A stretch of 7,382 nt of DNA. It comes from Acidobacteriota bacterium. Its GTDB lineage: Bacteria > Acidobacteriota > Terriglobia > UBA7540. Shown in pieces: positions 1 to 4,508 of this stretch (position 1 is the stretch's first letter; each line of letters starts with the position of its first letter). The notes beneath the pieces were generated by a model. That model saw nothing but the letters and a program-made list of their open reading frames with translations. It had not been told where the DNA came from and did not search any database. The stretch spans positions 127-7,508 of the forward strand of contig PLWR01000715.1 of assembly GCA_003165615.1 (NCBI GenBank), given 5' to 3'. The translations under genes and the position numbers were made by a program.

Positions 1-240
1 CCTGCCACGCACAACCGCGGGTTGGGCGTTTCTCGTCAGTGTGGCTTCTTGCCGGGCGACATCAAGACCGCGCGTAAGAAGGTTGGACTGAGCCGCGATG
101 CTTTTGCTCGCACCTTTGGCCTGAGTCCGGCAACGCTGCGGAAATGGGAAAACGGTGAGCGCCAACCCACCGGCGCCGCCCGCGTTTTGTTAACCATTAT
201 CAGCCGTGAACCCGAAGCCGCCCTGCGGGCCATCCGTTAA
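1..240 (+). CDS. XRE-family helix-turn-helix regulator (antitoxin-like), probably 5' partial
   Basis: This is the C-terminal part of a small DNA-binding protein. The reading frame is open to the left edge of the window. The first usable start inside it is a TTG at 22, with no Shine-Dalgarno sequence, so the true start is probably upstream. From about codon 20 it shows a typical HTH_3 fold: an 'IKTARKKVGLSRDAFA' first part, then the turn and recognition helix 'FGLSPATLRKWENGERQP'. It closes with the 'GAARVLLTIISREPEA' tail seen in NadS/HigA-like antitoxin regulators. Those proteins are usually about 100 residues, so some 15-30 residues are likely missing. In that family the toxin gene often sits immediately upstream, which would be outside this window. 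The first residues (before about codon 18) do not look like the family, so a damaged 5' end is also possible. The HTH assignment is sure; the toxin-antitoxin role is inference. Confidence 0.72.
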   Translation, partial: PATHNRGLGVSRQCGFLPGDIKTARKKVGLSRDAFARTFGLSPATLRKWENGERQPTGAARVLLTIISREPEAALRAIR

Positions 241-251
241 TCGAGACGGGA

Positions 252-272
252 AAAAGGTACCTGACACCTTTT
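252..272. repeat. REP-like short hairpin / possible terminator
   Basis: A perfect 7-bp inverted repeat, AAAAGGT (252-258) and ACCTTTT (266-272), encloses the loop ACCTGAC. It starts 12 bases after the stop codon of the HTH gene. The T-run in the right arm means it could work as a weak terminator for that gene. The same GGTACCTGACACC core is, from memory, a common intergenic repeat in many environmental bacteria, which makes a REP-type origin plausible; a genome search would be needed to confirm that. Confidence 0.5.
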
Positions 273-296
273 CCTCCGTGATAATCAAAAGAGAAT

Positions 297-809
297 CTAT
301 GCGGTGGCGTCTCCTGCGACGGGAACTCGGTAGGCACCGTTAAATAATTCCACCACCGGTTTCGCTGCTGGATCGCGGAGGAACCATCGGACGCGGACAT
401 GCCCAGGGCTGCCTTCAATGACGCGCCTGTCAGTCACGATTCGCCTAATGGTTTTGTCAACAGATGGGTCGCGCTTTCCCGTCGCTTCATAGACCTGGCC
501 CAAATAGAAGTGCGCCAGGGCGGCGCGCAGTGGGGAGTCGGTATGCATGGCGTTGAAGCTTGACAACAGCGGGTAGCCATCACCGTCAGCGTTTTTCTGA
601 CCGTCGATTCTTCCCTTAATAACGAAGGCATAGCAGGCAGGAATAGTTGAATCCCGCGCGGAAGCGGCGGGTGAGGCGGGGGTAGCCACAGTCAGTGCAG
701 TCCTGACCGTGGGTTCTTCTGGCGGTGGTCGAGTTACAGCAAACTTACTTTGGACAGGGCAACGATGGCGGCGTGTTCCATCCCGATTGACGACCTGCCG
801 ATGGAGCAT
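297..809 (-). CDS. Doubtful hypothetical ORF, possibly a decayed gene with a TPR-like segment
   Basis: An open minus-strand frame of 170 codons that I do not recognise. Its middle part has a run like one tetratricopeptide helix ('ALAHFYLGQVYEATGKRD', about residues 97-114). The N-terminal 30-40 residues lie inside a dispersed repeat (703-775) that recurs in inverted orientation at 3697-3769, where no gene can be assigned. No Shine-Dalgarno sequence precedes the start. These points suggest that the N-terminal part is repeat sequence translated by chance, and that at most the distal half (about 297-560) is the remnant of a real gene. A fully non-coding explanation remains possible. Confidence 0.25.
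   Translation of the reverse strand: MLHRQVVNRDGTRRHRCPVQSKFAVTRPPPEEPTVRTALTVATPASPAASARDSTIPACYAFVIKGRIDGQKNADGDGYPLLSSFNAMHTDSPLRAALAHFYLGQVYEATGKRDPSVDKTIRRIVTDRRVIEGSPGHVRVRWFLRDPAAKPVVELFNGAYRVPVAGDATA
703..775 (-). repeat. Dispersed repeat, copy 1 (inverted relative to copy 2)
   Basis: On the minus strand these 73 bases match 3697-3769 of the plus strand at 65 of 73 positions by hand alignment, with no gaps. The last 36 bases (738 down to 703) are identical. Weaker similarity seems to continue outward to about 801. No gene can be assigned to the shared part with confidence. The two copies point in opposite directions and bracket the methyltransferase-to-vsr island. Confidence 0.8.
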
Positions 810-1037
810 CGACCGTGAGAAAAGCGGACAGAAGGGCGCTGTGGGGGGCTAGCCACTTTGTCTCATTTCAACGGCGTTGTCCGCCGATGAAAAGAAAGGA
901 CGAACTGCCACTCCACAAATGCTGGATATTGTGGTTCAACCGGGGATGACCGCAAGATGTTGCAATTTGGGCTTGACCAGTTGGAGCTGTGTGAACTACA
1001 TTTACCTCACCAGTTAAGCTTTGATTGGTGGGGCAGC
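810..1037. other. Intergenic stretch without recognisable features
   Basis: Between the doubtful minus-strand frame and the preferred methyltransferase start I see no gene, convincing promoter or RNA. The methyltransferase frame can be extended upstream to an ATG at 957, but the 27 extra residues have no counterpart in what I know of the family. Confidence 0.4.
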
Positions 1038-1400
1038 GTGTATACGACTATCGACCTGTTTTGTGGCGCGGGCGGAATCACGGCAGGGTTCCGGCTGGCG
1101 GGTTTTCAATGTCTATATGGAAATGACTGTAACCCGTCGGCGATAGCAACCTTCGAGTTCAACCACCCCGGGGCGTGGGCCGACCCCCGTAAAATCGAAT
1201 CTATTGACCCCCGTTCAGTGCGAAGGAAGCTCCGATTAAAAAAGGGAGAGCTTTCCGTATTGACCAGTGGCCCGCCATGCCAGGGATTTTCGATAAACGC
1301 TCCTGAAAGGTTCTTAGAGGATCCACGGAACGCATTGTTTAAGAACTACGTGCGTTTCCTTGATGAGTTCGCGCCAAAGGCCTTCGTATTTGAACATTAG
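1038..1400 (+). CDS. DNA (cytosine-5) methyltransferase, C-terminally truncated
   Basis: N-terminal half of a C5 cytosine methyltransferase, the enzyme that transfers a methyl group from S-adenosylmethionine to cytosine in a specific DNA site. Numbered from the GTG at 1038, motif I (DLFCGAGG, SAM binding) is at residues 6-13 and motif IV (GPPCQGFS) at 78-85 with the catalytic Cys81. The following 'INAPERF..DPRN.LF..YVRFLDEF' stretch is typical of Vsr-linked enzymes. Motif VI, expected as 'FVFENV', reads 'FVFEH' and then meets a TAG stop. The catalytic ENV motif, motifs VIII-X and the target-recognition domain are therefore missing: about 120 residues remain of a usual 330-420. I chose the GTG start because the conserved core begins four residues later; an in-frame ATG at 957 would add 27 unfamiliar residues. 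The product is almost certainly inactive. Family assignment is sure, and truncation by deletion is inferred. Confidence 0.88.
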   Translation: MYTTIDLFCGAGGITAGFRLAGFQCLYGNDCNPSAIATFEFNHPGAWADPRKIESIDPRSVRRKLRLKKGELSVLTSGPPCQGFSINAPERFLEDPRNALFKNYVRFLDEFAPKAFVFEH

Positions 1401-1560
1401 GCTATGGAATGAAATCTGCGATGCGATGCAGTGCGCGAATCCGGCCTTTCTCCCTTTAATCAGCATATTGATTGAGGGCAACTTGCTGTTTGGGCGGGTG
1501 TCTATAAGTGGAAAAGAGGCAAGCGATGTATCAGTACTGAATAAGGAGTCCCCGTCGTGA
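1398..1560 (+). pseudogene. C-terminal fragment of an unrecognised gene
   Basis: Immediately after the methyltransferase break, a different frame becomes protein-like: 'LWNEICDAMQCANPAFLP', then 'LISILIEGNLLFGRVSISG', ending in 'LNKESPS'. The frame is open back to 1360, but the part before about 1398 overlaps the methyltransferase in another frame and is not credible. Its stop codon (TGA, 1558-1560) overlaps the GTG start of the zinc-ribbon gene as GTGA, a typical sign of a co-translated upstream neighbour. I infer that this is the genuine tail of a gene whose front was lost in the same event that removed the back of the methyltransferase. I do not recognise the family. It does not resemble methyltransferase motifs VIII-X, so a simple frameshift within one gene does not explain it. 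Confidence 0.4.
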
Positions 1561-1814
1561 TGGATCATCAGGTCAATCAGTCTAGTGCCAGCAAGAACGA
1601 AGTTAGCCCCAATCTCAATTGTCTGGATGGCAAGCGCTGTCCAAAGTGCGGCTCTTATGGCCCATTTGAGGTCGTAGTCTCAATGAGAGTTCTGCTCTAT
1701 GACAACGGCAGCGATGATGCCGAGGACGGTTCAATCGAGTACGATGATAACGCGCTCGCTATGTGCCACGCTTGCCGATACGAGGGGAAATTTGGGGACT
1801 TCAATGTTCGATGA
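1557..1814 (+). CDS. Small zinc-ribbon protein
   Basis: An 85-residue soluble protein with two Cys pairs, CPKC (residues 28-31) and CHAC (70-73), that should bind one zinc ion as a ribbon. Between them lies a strongly acidic stretch ('DNGSDDAEDGSIEYDD', 49-64), and the protein ends in 'GKFGDFNVR'. Small proteins of this layout (CPxCG, acidic linker, CxxC, GxxxDF) are familiar hypothetical genes on mobile and accessory regions, but their role is unknown to me. AGGAG at 1544-1548 lies 8 bases before the GTG at 1557 and 11 before an ATG at 1560, so either codon could start the protein. The gene overlaps the preceding fragment by four bases and is followed within a few bases by the nuclease candidate, so these were probably one operon. 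Composition looks less GC-rich than in the operon at the right of the window. Confidence 0.7.
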   Translation: MMDHQVNQSSASKNEVSPNLNCLDGKRCPKCGSYGPFEVVVSMRVLLYDNGSDDAEDGSIEYDDNALAMCHACRYEGKFGDFNVR

Positions 1815-1826
1815 GGAATGCTGCTC

Positions 1827-2336
1827 ATGATCAATTGGGTATTCTTCCCGAAGTCGTCACCTCCCCCTGAACTCGGCGTCCTAATCGTCAAACTATTCGA
1901 AGAGATGGCCGACGCGATCGACTCGAGTATGAAGGCGGACCAACATAGCGACATCGTCATGGCACGACTCCGCCCAGGCCTGGAAAAGCTTGGATTCCGG
2001 GTCGAGAAGGGGAAGTCCAGCGACGACAAAATAGTTGTACCCGTGCTCTTCGGGCGCAAAGGCAAGATTTTAAAGTGTTTCAATGCTGACGCCCACGCCG
2101 CCAGTAAGGGGTGGGTTCTTGAGGTCGAGGCCGGTCGGGCCGTTGATAATAATCAGTTTCTGAAAGACATTTTTCAGGCCTGCATGATGCATGATGTTCT
2201 TCATCTTGCGATAGCCGTCCGCAACATATATCGCAATTCGGACGATTTTGCTAAAGTTGAAAGTTTTCTTGAGACGCTCTACGTCAGCGGGCGACTTCAA
2301 CTTCCTCTTAAGGGTATTCTGCTCATTGGTTACTGA
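1827..2336 (+). CDS. Putative PD-(D/E)XK nuclease (BglII-like restriction endonuclease candidate)
   Basis: A protein of 169 residues from the ATG at 1827. That start is preferred over the ATG at 1818 because AGGA at 1814-1817 sits 9 bases before it. The middle of the protein resembles the catalytic core of restriction-type nucleases: 'LRPGLEKLGFRVEKGKSSDDKI' (48-69, listed here as a region), then 'ADAH' with Asp88, a strand 'GWVLEVEAGRAV' with Glu99 and Glu101, and 'NNQFLKDIFQACMM' as the following helix. The D-x10-E-x-E arrangement is close to the D-x9-E-x-Q of BglII/BstYI enzymes. The C-terminus 'LKGILLIGY' is complete. Lying between a cytosine methyltransferase and vsr, it could be the restriction partner. 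It could also be a mobile-element protein of the same fold, because I have seen this family type only as hypothetical proteins. The nuclease fold is a moderately supported inference; cleavage specificity is unknown. Confidence 0.5.
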   Translation: MINWVFFPKSSPPPELGVLIVKLFEEMADAIDSSMKADQHSDIVMARLRPGLEKLGFRVEKGKSSDDKIVVPVLFGRKGKILKCFNADAHAASKGWVLEVEAGRAVDNNQFLKDIFQACMMHDVLHLAIAVRNIYRNSDDFAKVESFLETLYVSGRLQLPLKGILLIGY

Positions 2337-2450
2337 CCGCGCACTGAAGGCAACCATCTTTGTGAAATCCTCAGACCGGTTGGCTACGGCACGGATCTTG
2401 TGCCGCTTCCTCCATATGGTATCGCGCTGAGATTCACCACATACCCATCC

Positions 2451-2538
2451 AGCCCGTGAAGCGGGCGTAAGATCGTAGCCCATGGCGCAAGCCGTGGGGA
2501 AATCGGCCCCCCACCCCCCCCCAAGCCCCTTTAGGGGC
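2451..2538 (+). repeat. Left REP cluster (three hairpins)
   Basis: Three stem-loops in a row. The first is GCCCG/CGGGC (2452-2456 with 2462-2466). The second is CCCATGGC-GCAA-GCCGTGGG (2479-2498), preceded by GTAG (2475-2478), an 8-bp stem with one G.T pair and a GNRA-type loop. The third is GCCCC/GGGGC (2525-2529 with 2534-2538), followed by GAAAGAAAT. Between the second and third lies a cytosine tract of C6-A-C9 (2507-2522), whose complement is G-rich. The third hairpin lies just past the transposase stop codon. Confidence 0.8.
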
Positions 2539-2546
2539 GAAAGAAA

Positions 2547-2996
2547 TCACGACCATATGTAACGCTCGTCGTAGGCGATGCCATTCTTCTTGAGGAAGGC
2601 GATCAATTCCTGCTGGAAGGTCACGCGGCGGTGATGCTTCTCCTGGTCGCCAATATAACGTACCACAGCTGGTGCGAGGGAGTGGCTGACGCTGAACGCG
2701 CCATAGCCGGTTTGCCAATCGAAGCCAGCAAGGCGCCGGTTGCGGTGCACCCAACGCGAGGAATTGGTTTTCACCACCCGCAGAGCGTCAGATGTCGCCA
2801 GTGTCGGCGGCATCGAGCAGAGCAGGTGCACGTGGTCGGGTCTGGCGTTCGCGGCCCGGAGCGCGCCGCCAAGCTCGCGCACGATTCCGCCCAAGTAGGC
2901 AAGAAGATCGTCGTGAAGCGCAGCGGTGATGAGAGGCTCGCGGTCCTTGGTGCTAAAGATAACGTGCGTGAGGAGGTTCGTGTGGGTGTGGGACAT
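2547..2996 (-). CDS. REP-associated / IS200-like Y1 (HUH) transposase
   Basis: A 149-residue single-domain nuclease of the Y1_Tnp family (IS200/IS605 TnpA and RAYT proteins), which cuts and joins single-stranded DNA at hairpins through a phosphotyrosine link. Visible landmarks are the N-terminal 'VIFSTKDREPLI' strand (12-23), the metal-binding HUH motif 'PDHVHLL' with His55 and His57, the 'WQTGYGAFSVS' segment (94-104), and 'VRYIGDQEKHHRR', where Tyr114 is the nucleophile and Gln118 an expected metal ligand. The protein ends normally ('YDERYIWS'), its length is standard, and no catalytic residue is missing, so it may be active. No TnpB gene accompanies it. REP clusters with GTAG feet on both sides favour a RAYT domesticated with its own REP elements over a classical IS200. 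A GGAGG sequence (3012-3008) sits in the upstream REP hairpin, 11 bases before the ATG. Confidence 0.92.
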   Translation of the reverse strand: MSHTHTNLLTHVIFSTKDREPLITAALHDDLLAYLGGIVRELGGALRAANARPDHVHLLCSMPPTLATSDALRVVKTNSSRWVHRNRRLAGFDWQTGYGAFSVSHSLAPAVVRYIGDQEKHHRRVTFQQELIAFLKKNGIAYDERYIWS

Positions 2997-3004
2997 ATTC
3001 TTTC

Positions 3005-3017
3005 GCCCCTCCGGGGC
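3005..3017 (-). promoter_or_regulatory. Transposase ribosome-binding site inside a REP hairpin
   Basis: Read on the minus strand, the stem GCCCC (3017-3013), loop GGA (3012-3010) and stem GGGGC (3009-3005) are followed by GAAAGAAT and the ATG at 2996. The best Shine-Dalgarno match, GGAGG(GG), is made by the loop plus the 3' arm, so folding of this hairpin in the mRNA would hide it. That would keep transposase translation low. The structure is seen directly; the regulatory effect is inferred. Confidence 0.5.
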
Positions 3018-3094
3018 TTGGGGGGATTTTACTCGAATTTCTCACCCACGGCTTGCGCCGTGGGCTACGATCTTTCGCCCGCTACGCGGGCTAC
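3005..3094 (-). repeat. Right REP cluster (three hairpins, mirror of left)
   Basis: From the gene outward: GCCCC/GGGGC (3005-3009 with 3013-3017); CCCACGGC/GCCGTGGG (3045-3052 with 3057-3064, a perfect 8 bp whose minus-strand loop is GCAA); and GCCCGC/GCGGGC (3077-3082 with 3086-3091). The second and third are followed by CTAC (3065-3068 and 3091-3094), that is, GTAG at the 5' foot on the minus strand. GAAAGATCGTAGCCC links the two outer units on that strand, so the basic unit is GTAG, hairpin, GAAAGATC. This cluster is better preserved than the left one. Confidence 0.82.
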
Positions 3095-3180
3095 GATGCC
3101 AAGTTGATATCGCGGCGCTTGGAGGGCGGAATGCAACCTTACCCGCTGCATCCCGGGACCCTCACCTTCACCGGATTCGC

Positions 3181-3618
3181 ATGGCCCGACTTCCTTCGTT
3201 CGGCAAGCCCGCAGAGGACCGCAGCGCTAATATGCGCGCAATAAAATCCTCCGGAAATAAGACAACAGAATACCGCCTCGTCTCTTTGCTAAAAGAGCAT
3301 GGGCTTCGGGGGTGGAGACTGCACCCGCCGCATATTCTGGGCAACCCCGATTTACTGATTCCAAAACGAAGGGTAGCAATTTTCGTTGACGGGTGCTTCT
3401 GGCACGGCTGCCCAAAGTGCGGGCACGTCCCGAAGACAAACAAGCCCTATTGGCGAGCAAAGATCACCCGCAATCGCACTCGTGATCTGAATATCACCGG
3501 AATACTCAGGAAGTCAGGCTATCGCGTTGTCCGTCTTTGGGAGTGTGACCTTCGGCAACGACCTAGCCTTTGCTTGGGCCGAATCCGCCGTGCCACCCAG
3601 AGTGGCGCACCCAAATAA
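3181..3618 (+). CDS. vsr: Very short patch repair (Vsr) endonuclease
   Basis: Vsr nicks DNA beside T:G mismatches produced when 5-methylcytosine deaminates, starting very short patch repair so that a cytosine methyltransferase site is not lost by mutation. From the ATG at 3181 the protein has 145 residues, the family norm. It shows 'RSANMRAIKSSGNKTTE' (14-30), 'LHPPHILGNPDLLIPKRRVA' (47-66) with the expected catalytic Asp57, 'IFVDGCFWHGCPKCGH' (67-82) with the Cys/His cluster that binds structural zinc, and 'YWRAKITRNRTRD' (90-102). It then shows 'GYRVVRLWECDLR' near the end. E. coli Vsr has His where Asp70 stands; the VDGCFWH form is, from memory, common in other bacteria. The frame is open further upstream only because the REP DNA lacks stops. 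No clear Shine-Dalgarno sequence is seen. It is complete, while the neighbouring methyltransferase it should accompany is broken. Confidence 0.93.
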   Translation: MARLPSFGKPAEDRSANMRAIKSSGNKTTEYRLVSLLKEHGLRGWRLHPPHILGNPDLLIPKRRVAIFVDGCFWHGCPKCGHVPKTNKPYWRAKITRNRTRDLNITGILRKSGYRVVRLWECDLRQRPSLCLGRIRRATQSGAPK

Positions 3619-3696
3619 CAATACCTCCGTGCGAGAGTGCGCTTTTCTCAGGCGCGATACCGCAATGGCAATCGCACGTCATCAATCTGGATTTGG

Positions 3697-3769
3697 CACG
3701 CCGCCACCGTTGCCTGGTCCAAAGCAAAATGGTTGTAACTCGACCACCGCCAGAAGAACCCACGGTCAG
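3697..3769 (+). repeat. Dispersed repeat, copy 2
   Basis: This copy matches the minus strand of 703-775 at 65 of 73 positions, and 3734-3769 is identical. Weaker similarity extends upstream to about 3676. It lies just after vsr and runs directly into the nested palindrome at 3768-3848, which copy 1 lacks. No gene is assigned here: the two open frames that cross it, one on each strand, have no recognisable protein features. Confidence 0.8.
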
Positions 3770-3848
3770 CGCGGACCTGTTTTGTAGGTCCGCGGTTCGT
3801 CCCGAAATGACATCAAAGTGCCGCGGACCTAGAGGACAGGTCCGCGCT
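3768..3848. repeat. Nested palindrome with four arms of CGCGGACCT
   Basis: The 9-base word CGCGGACCT and its complement alternate four times: 3770-3778, 3786-3794 (complement), 3822-3830 and 3838-3846 (complement). Two perfect 9-bp hairpins with 7-base loops result. The outer arms also pair as AGCGCGGACCTG (3768-3779) with CAGGTCCGCGCT (3837-3848), and the inner arms as AGGTCCGCGG (3786-3795) with CCGCGGACCT (3821-3830). The layout resembles a paired-REP (BIME-like) element. Positions 3849-3981 after it hold nothing I can identify. Confidence 0.8.
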
Positions 3849-3981
3849 ACCAGTTTCGCATCCTGGGTCACATTGACGGTTCGTCGCCTTGTCGGAAACT
3901 GGCCGCTGCCGTGTATACGTGACTCCTCAAAAAGGAATTGGATCTGCCTCGTCTTCCCGGGTGGGATGACACGATCCACGG

Positions 3982-4002
3982 CACGCTACATCAGGCAGCG
4001 TG
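3982..4002 (-). terminator. Weak hairpin after the DUF1501 remnant
   Basis: CACGCT (3982-3987) and AGCGTG (3997-4002) form a 6-bp stem with a 9-base loop directly beyond the minus-strand stop codon at 4003. It may be the old terminator of the PSD1-DUF1501 transcription unit. There is no following T-run, so the call is weak. Confidence 0.25.
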
Positions 4003-4455
4003 TTACGCCAGCATCTTCTCCACCACGTTGCCGTGAACGTCGGTCAGGCGGAAATTGCGGCCCTGGAATTTGAAGGTCAGCTTGGTGTGGTCGAATCCCA
4101 GAAGCTTCATAACCGTGGCGTGGAGATCGTGTACGTGGACTTGATCCTGGGCGACATTGAAACCCAATTCATCGCTTTCTCCGAGGGAAAACCCGCGCTT
4201 AACTCCGCCGCCCGCCAGCCACATGCTGAAGGCGTTGGGATGATGGTCGCGGGCACGGCAGGCCGCACCGGCGCGATGAATCCCCAGTGCTTCTTGGCCG
4301 CTTCCGGGGCCGAGTAGGTTGCTGTGGCCGATTCGGGAATTTCGGCGCCCTGGTCAATCCAGGCGCGAAACAATTCGATCTGCGCGGGCTCGAGAGGTGG
4401 GGCGCCAAAAGGCATCCGGGTAAGCTCGCCAATCCCCATCCCCCGCACCGAAAAG
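4003..4455 (-). pseudogene. Fused remnant: PSD1 cytochrome N-terminal fragment joined to DUF1501 C-terminus
   Basis: Two unrelated family fragments sit head to tail on the minus strand. The part from about 4448 to 4262 reads 'LTRMPFGAPPLEPAQ', '[17 protein letters not shown]' and '[15 protein letters not shown]', the region just after the haem-binding segment of PSD1 / planctomycete-type cytochrome proteins (DUF1549/DUF1553). At about 4250-4265 the coding frame shifts and becomes '[16 protein letters not shown]', '[14 protein letters not shown]' and '[14 protein letters not shown]' with a natural TAA at 4003-4005, the C-terminus of a DUF1501 (sulfatase-like) protein. In many genomes the DUF1501 gene directly follows the PSD1 gene, so one deletion spanning most of both explains the join. 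The PSD1 part also lacks its signal peptide and CxxCH motif; its upstream break is near 4455. No functional product is expected. Both family assignments are strong and the deletion is inferred. Confidence 0.82.
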
Positions 4456-4508
4456 GCCGCGACTTAAACCTCATTGCCGCCTTCGGCCGATTCCTATAGA
4501 ATCACCCT

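Larger units (their letters stand above)
2451..3094 (-). mobile_element. REP/RAYT unit: Y1 transposase gene framed by mirrored REP hairpins
   Basis: A minus-strand Y1 transposase gene (2547-2996) is bordered by two REP clusters in opposite orientation (2451-2538 and 3005-3094). Each cluster carries the same three hairpins in the same order from outside in: a GCCCG stem, a CCCA.GGC stem with GCAA loop, and a GCCCC stem ending in GGGGCGAAAGAA. GTAG sits at the foot of several stems, the signature recognised by REP-associated tyrosine transposases. The unit lies between the nuclease candidate and vsr, so it probably entered the older island there. No target-site duplication was identified. Confidence 0.75.

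Noticed and set aside
957..1037. N-terminal extension of the methyltransferase from the ATG at 957
   Set aside because: The 27 residues are not typical of the family, and the conserved SAM-binding core begins four residues after the GTG at 1038. The start remains uncertain.
1360..1560. A single frameshift or programmed slippage restoring the methyltransferase
   Set aside because: The alternative frame has neither ENV nor any motif VIII-X, so shifting frame does not rebuild the enzyme.
2070..2483. Minus-strand open frame opposite the nuclease candidate
   Set aside because: It overlaps a better-supported plus-strand gene and begins in the REP cluster; no protein features were recognised.
2631..3107. 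Plus-strand open frame of 158 codons across the transposase gene
   Set aside because: It is the antisense of a clear Y1 transposase, is rich in Arg/Ala/Val as expected of a GC-rich shadow frame, and runs into the REP hairpins.
3563..4073. Open frames on both strands across the repeat and nested palindrome
   Set aside because: They cross dispersed repeat and palindromic DNA on both strands, contain no recognisable domain, and the plus-strand one runs antisense into the DUF1501 remnant.
4000..4317. Plus-strand open frame of 105 codons opposite the PSD1/DUF1501 remnant
   Set aside because: The minus strand has strong family similarity in two successive frames; the plus-strand translation has none.
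4474..4500. Possible promoter TTGCCG - 15 bases - TATAGA before the amidase
   Set aside because: The spacing is short and the -35 match poor; sequences of this quality occur by chance, so it is not listed as a feature.
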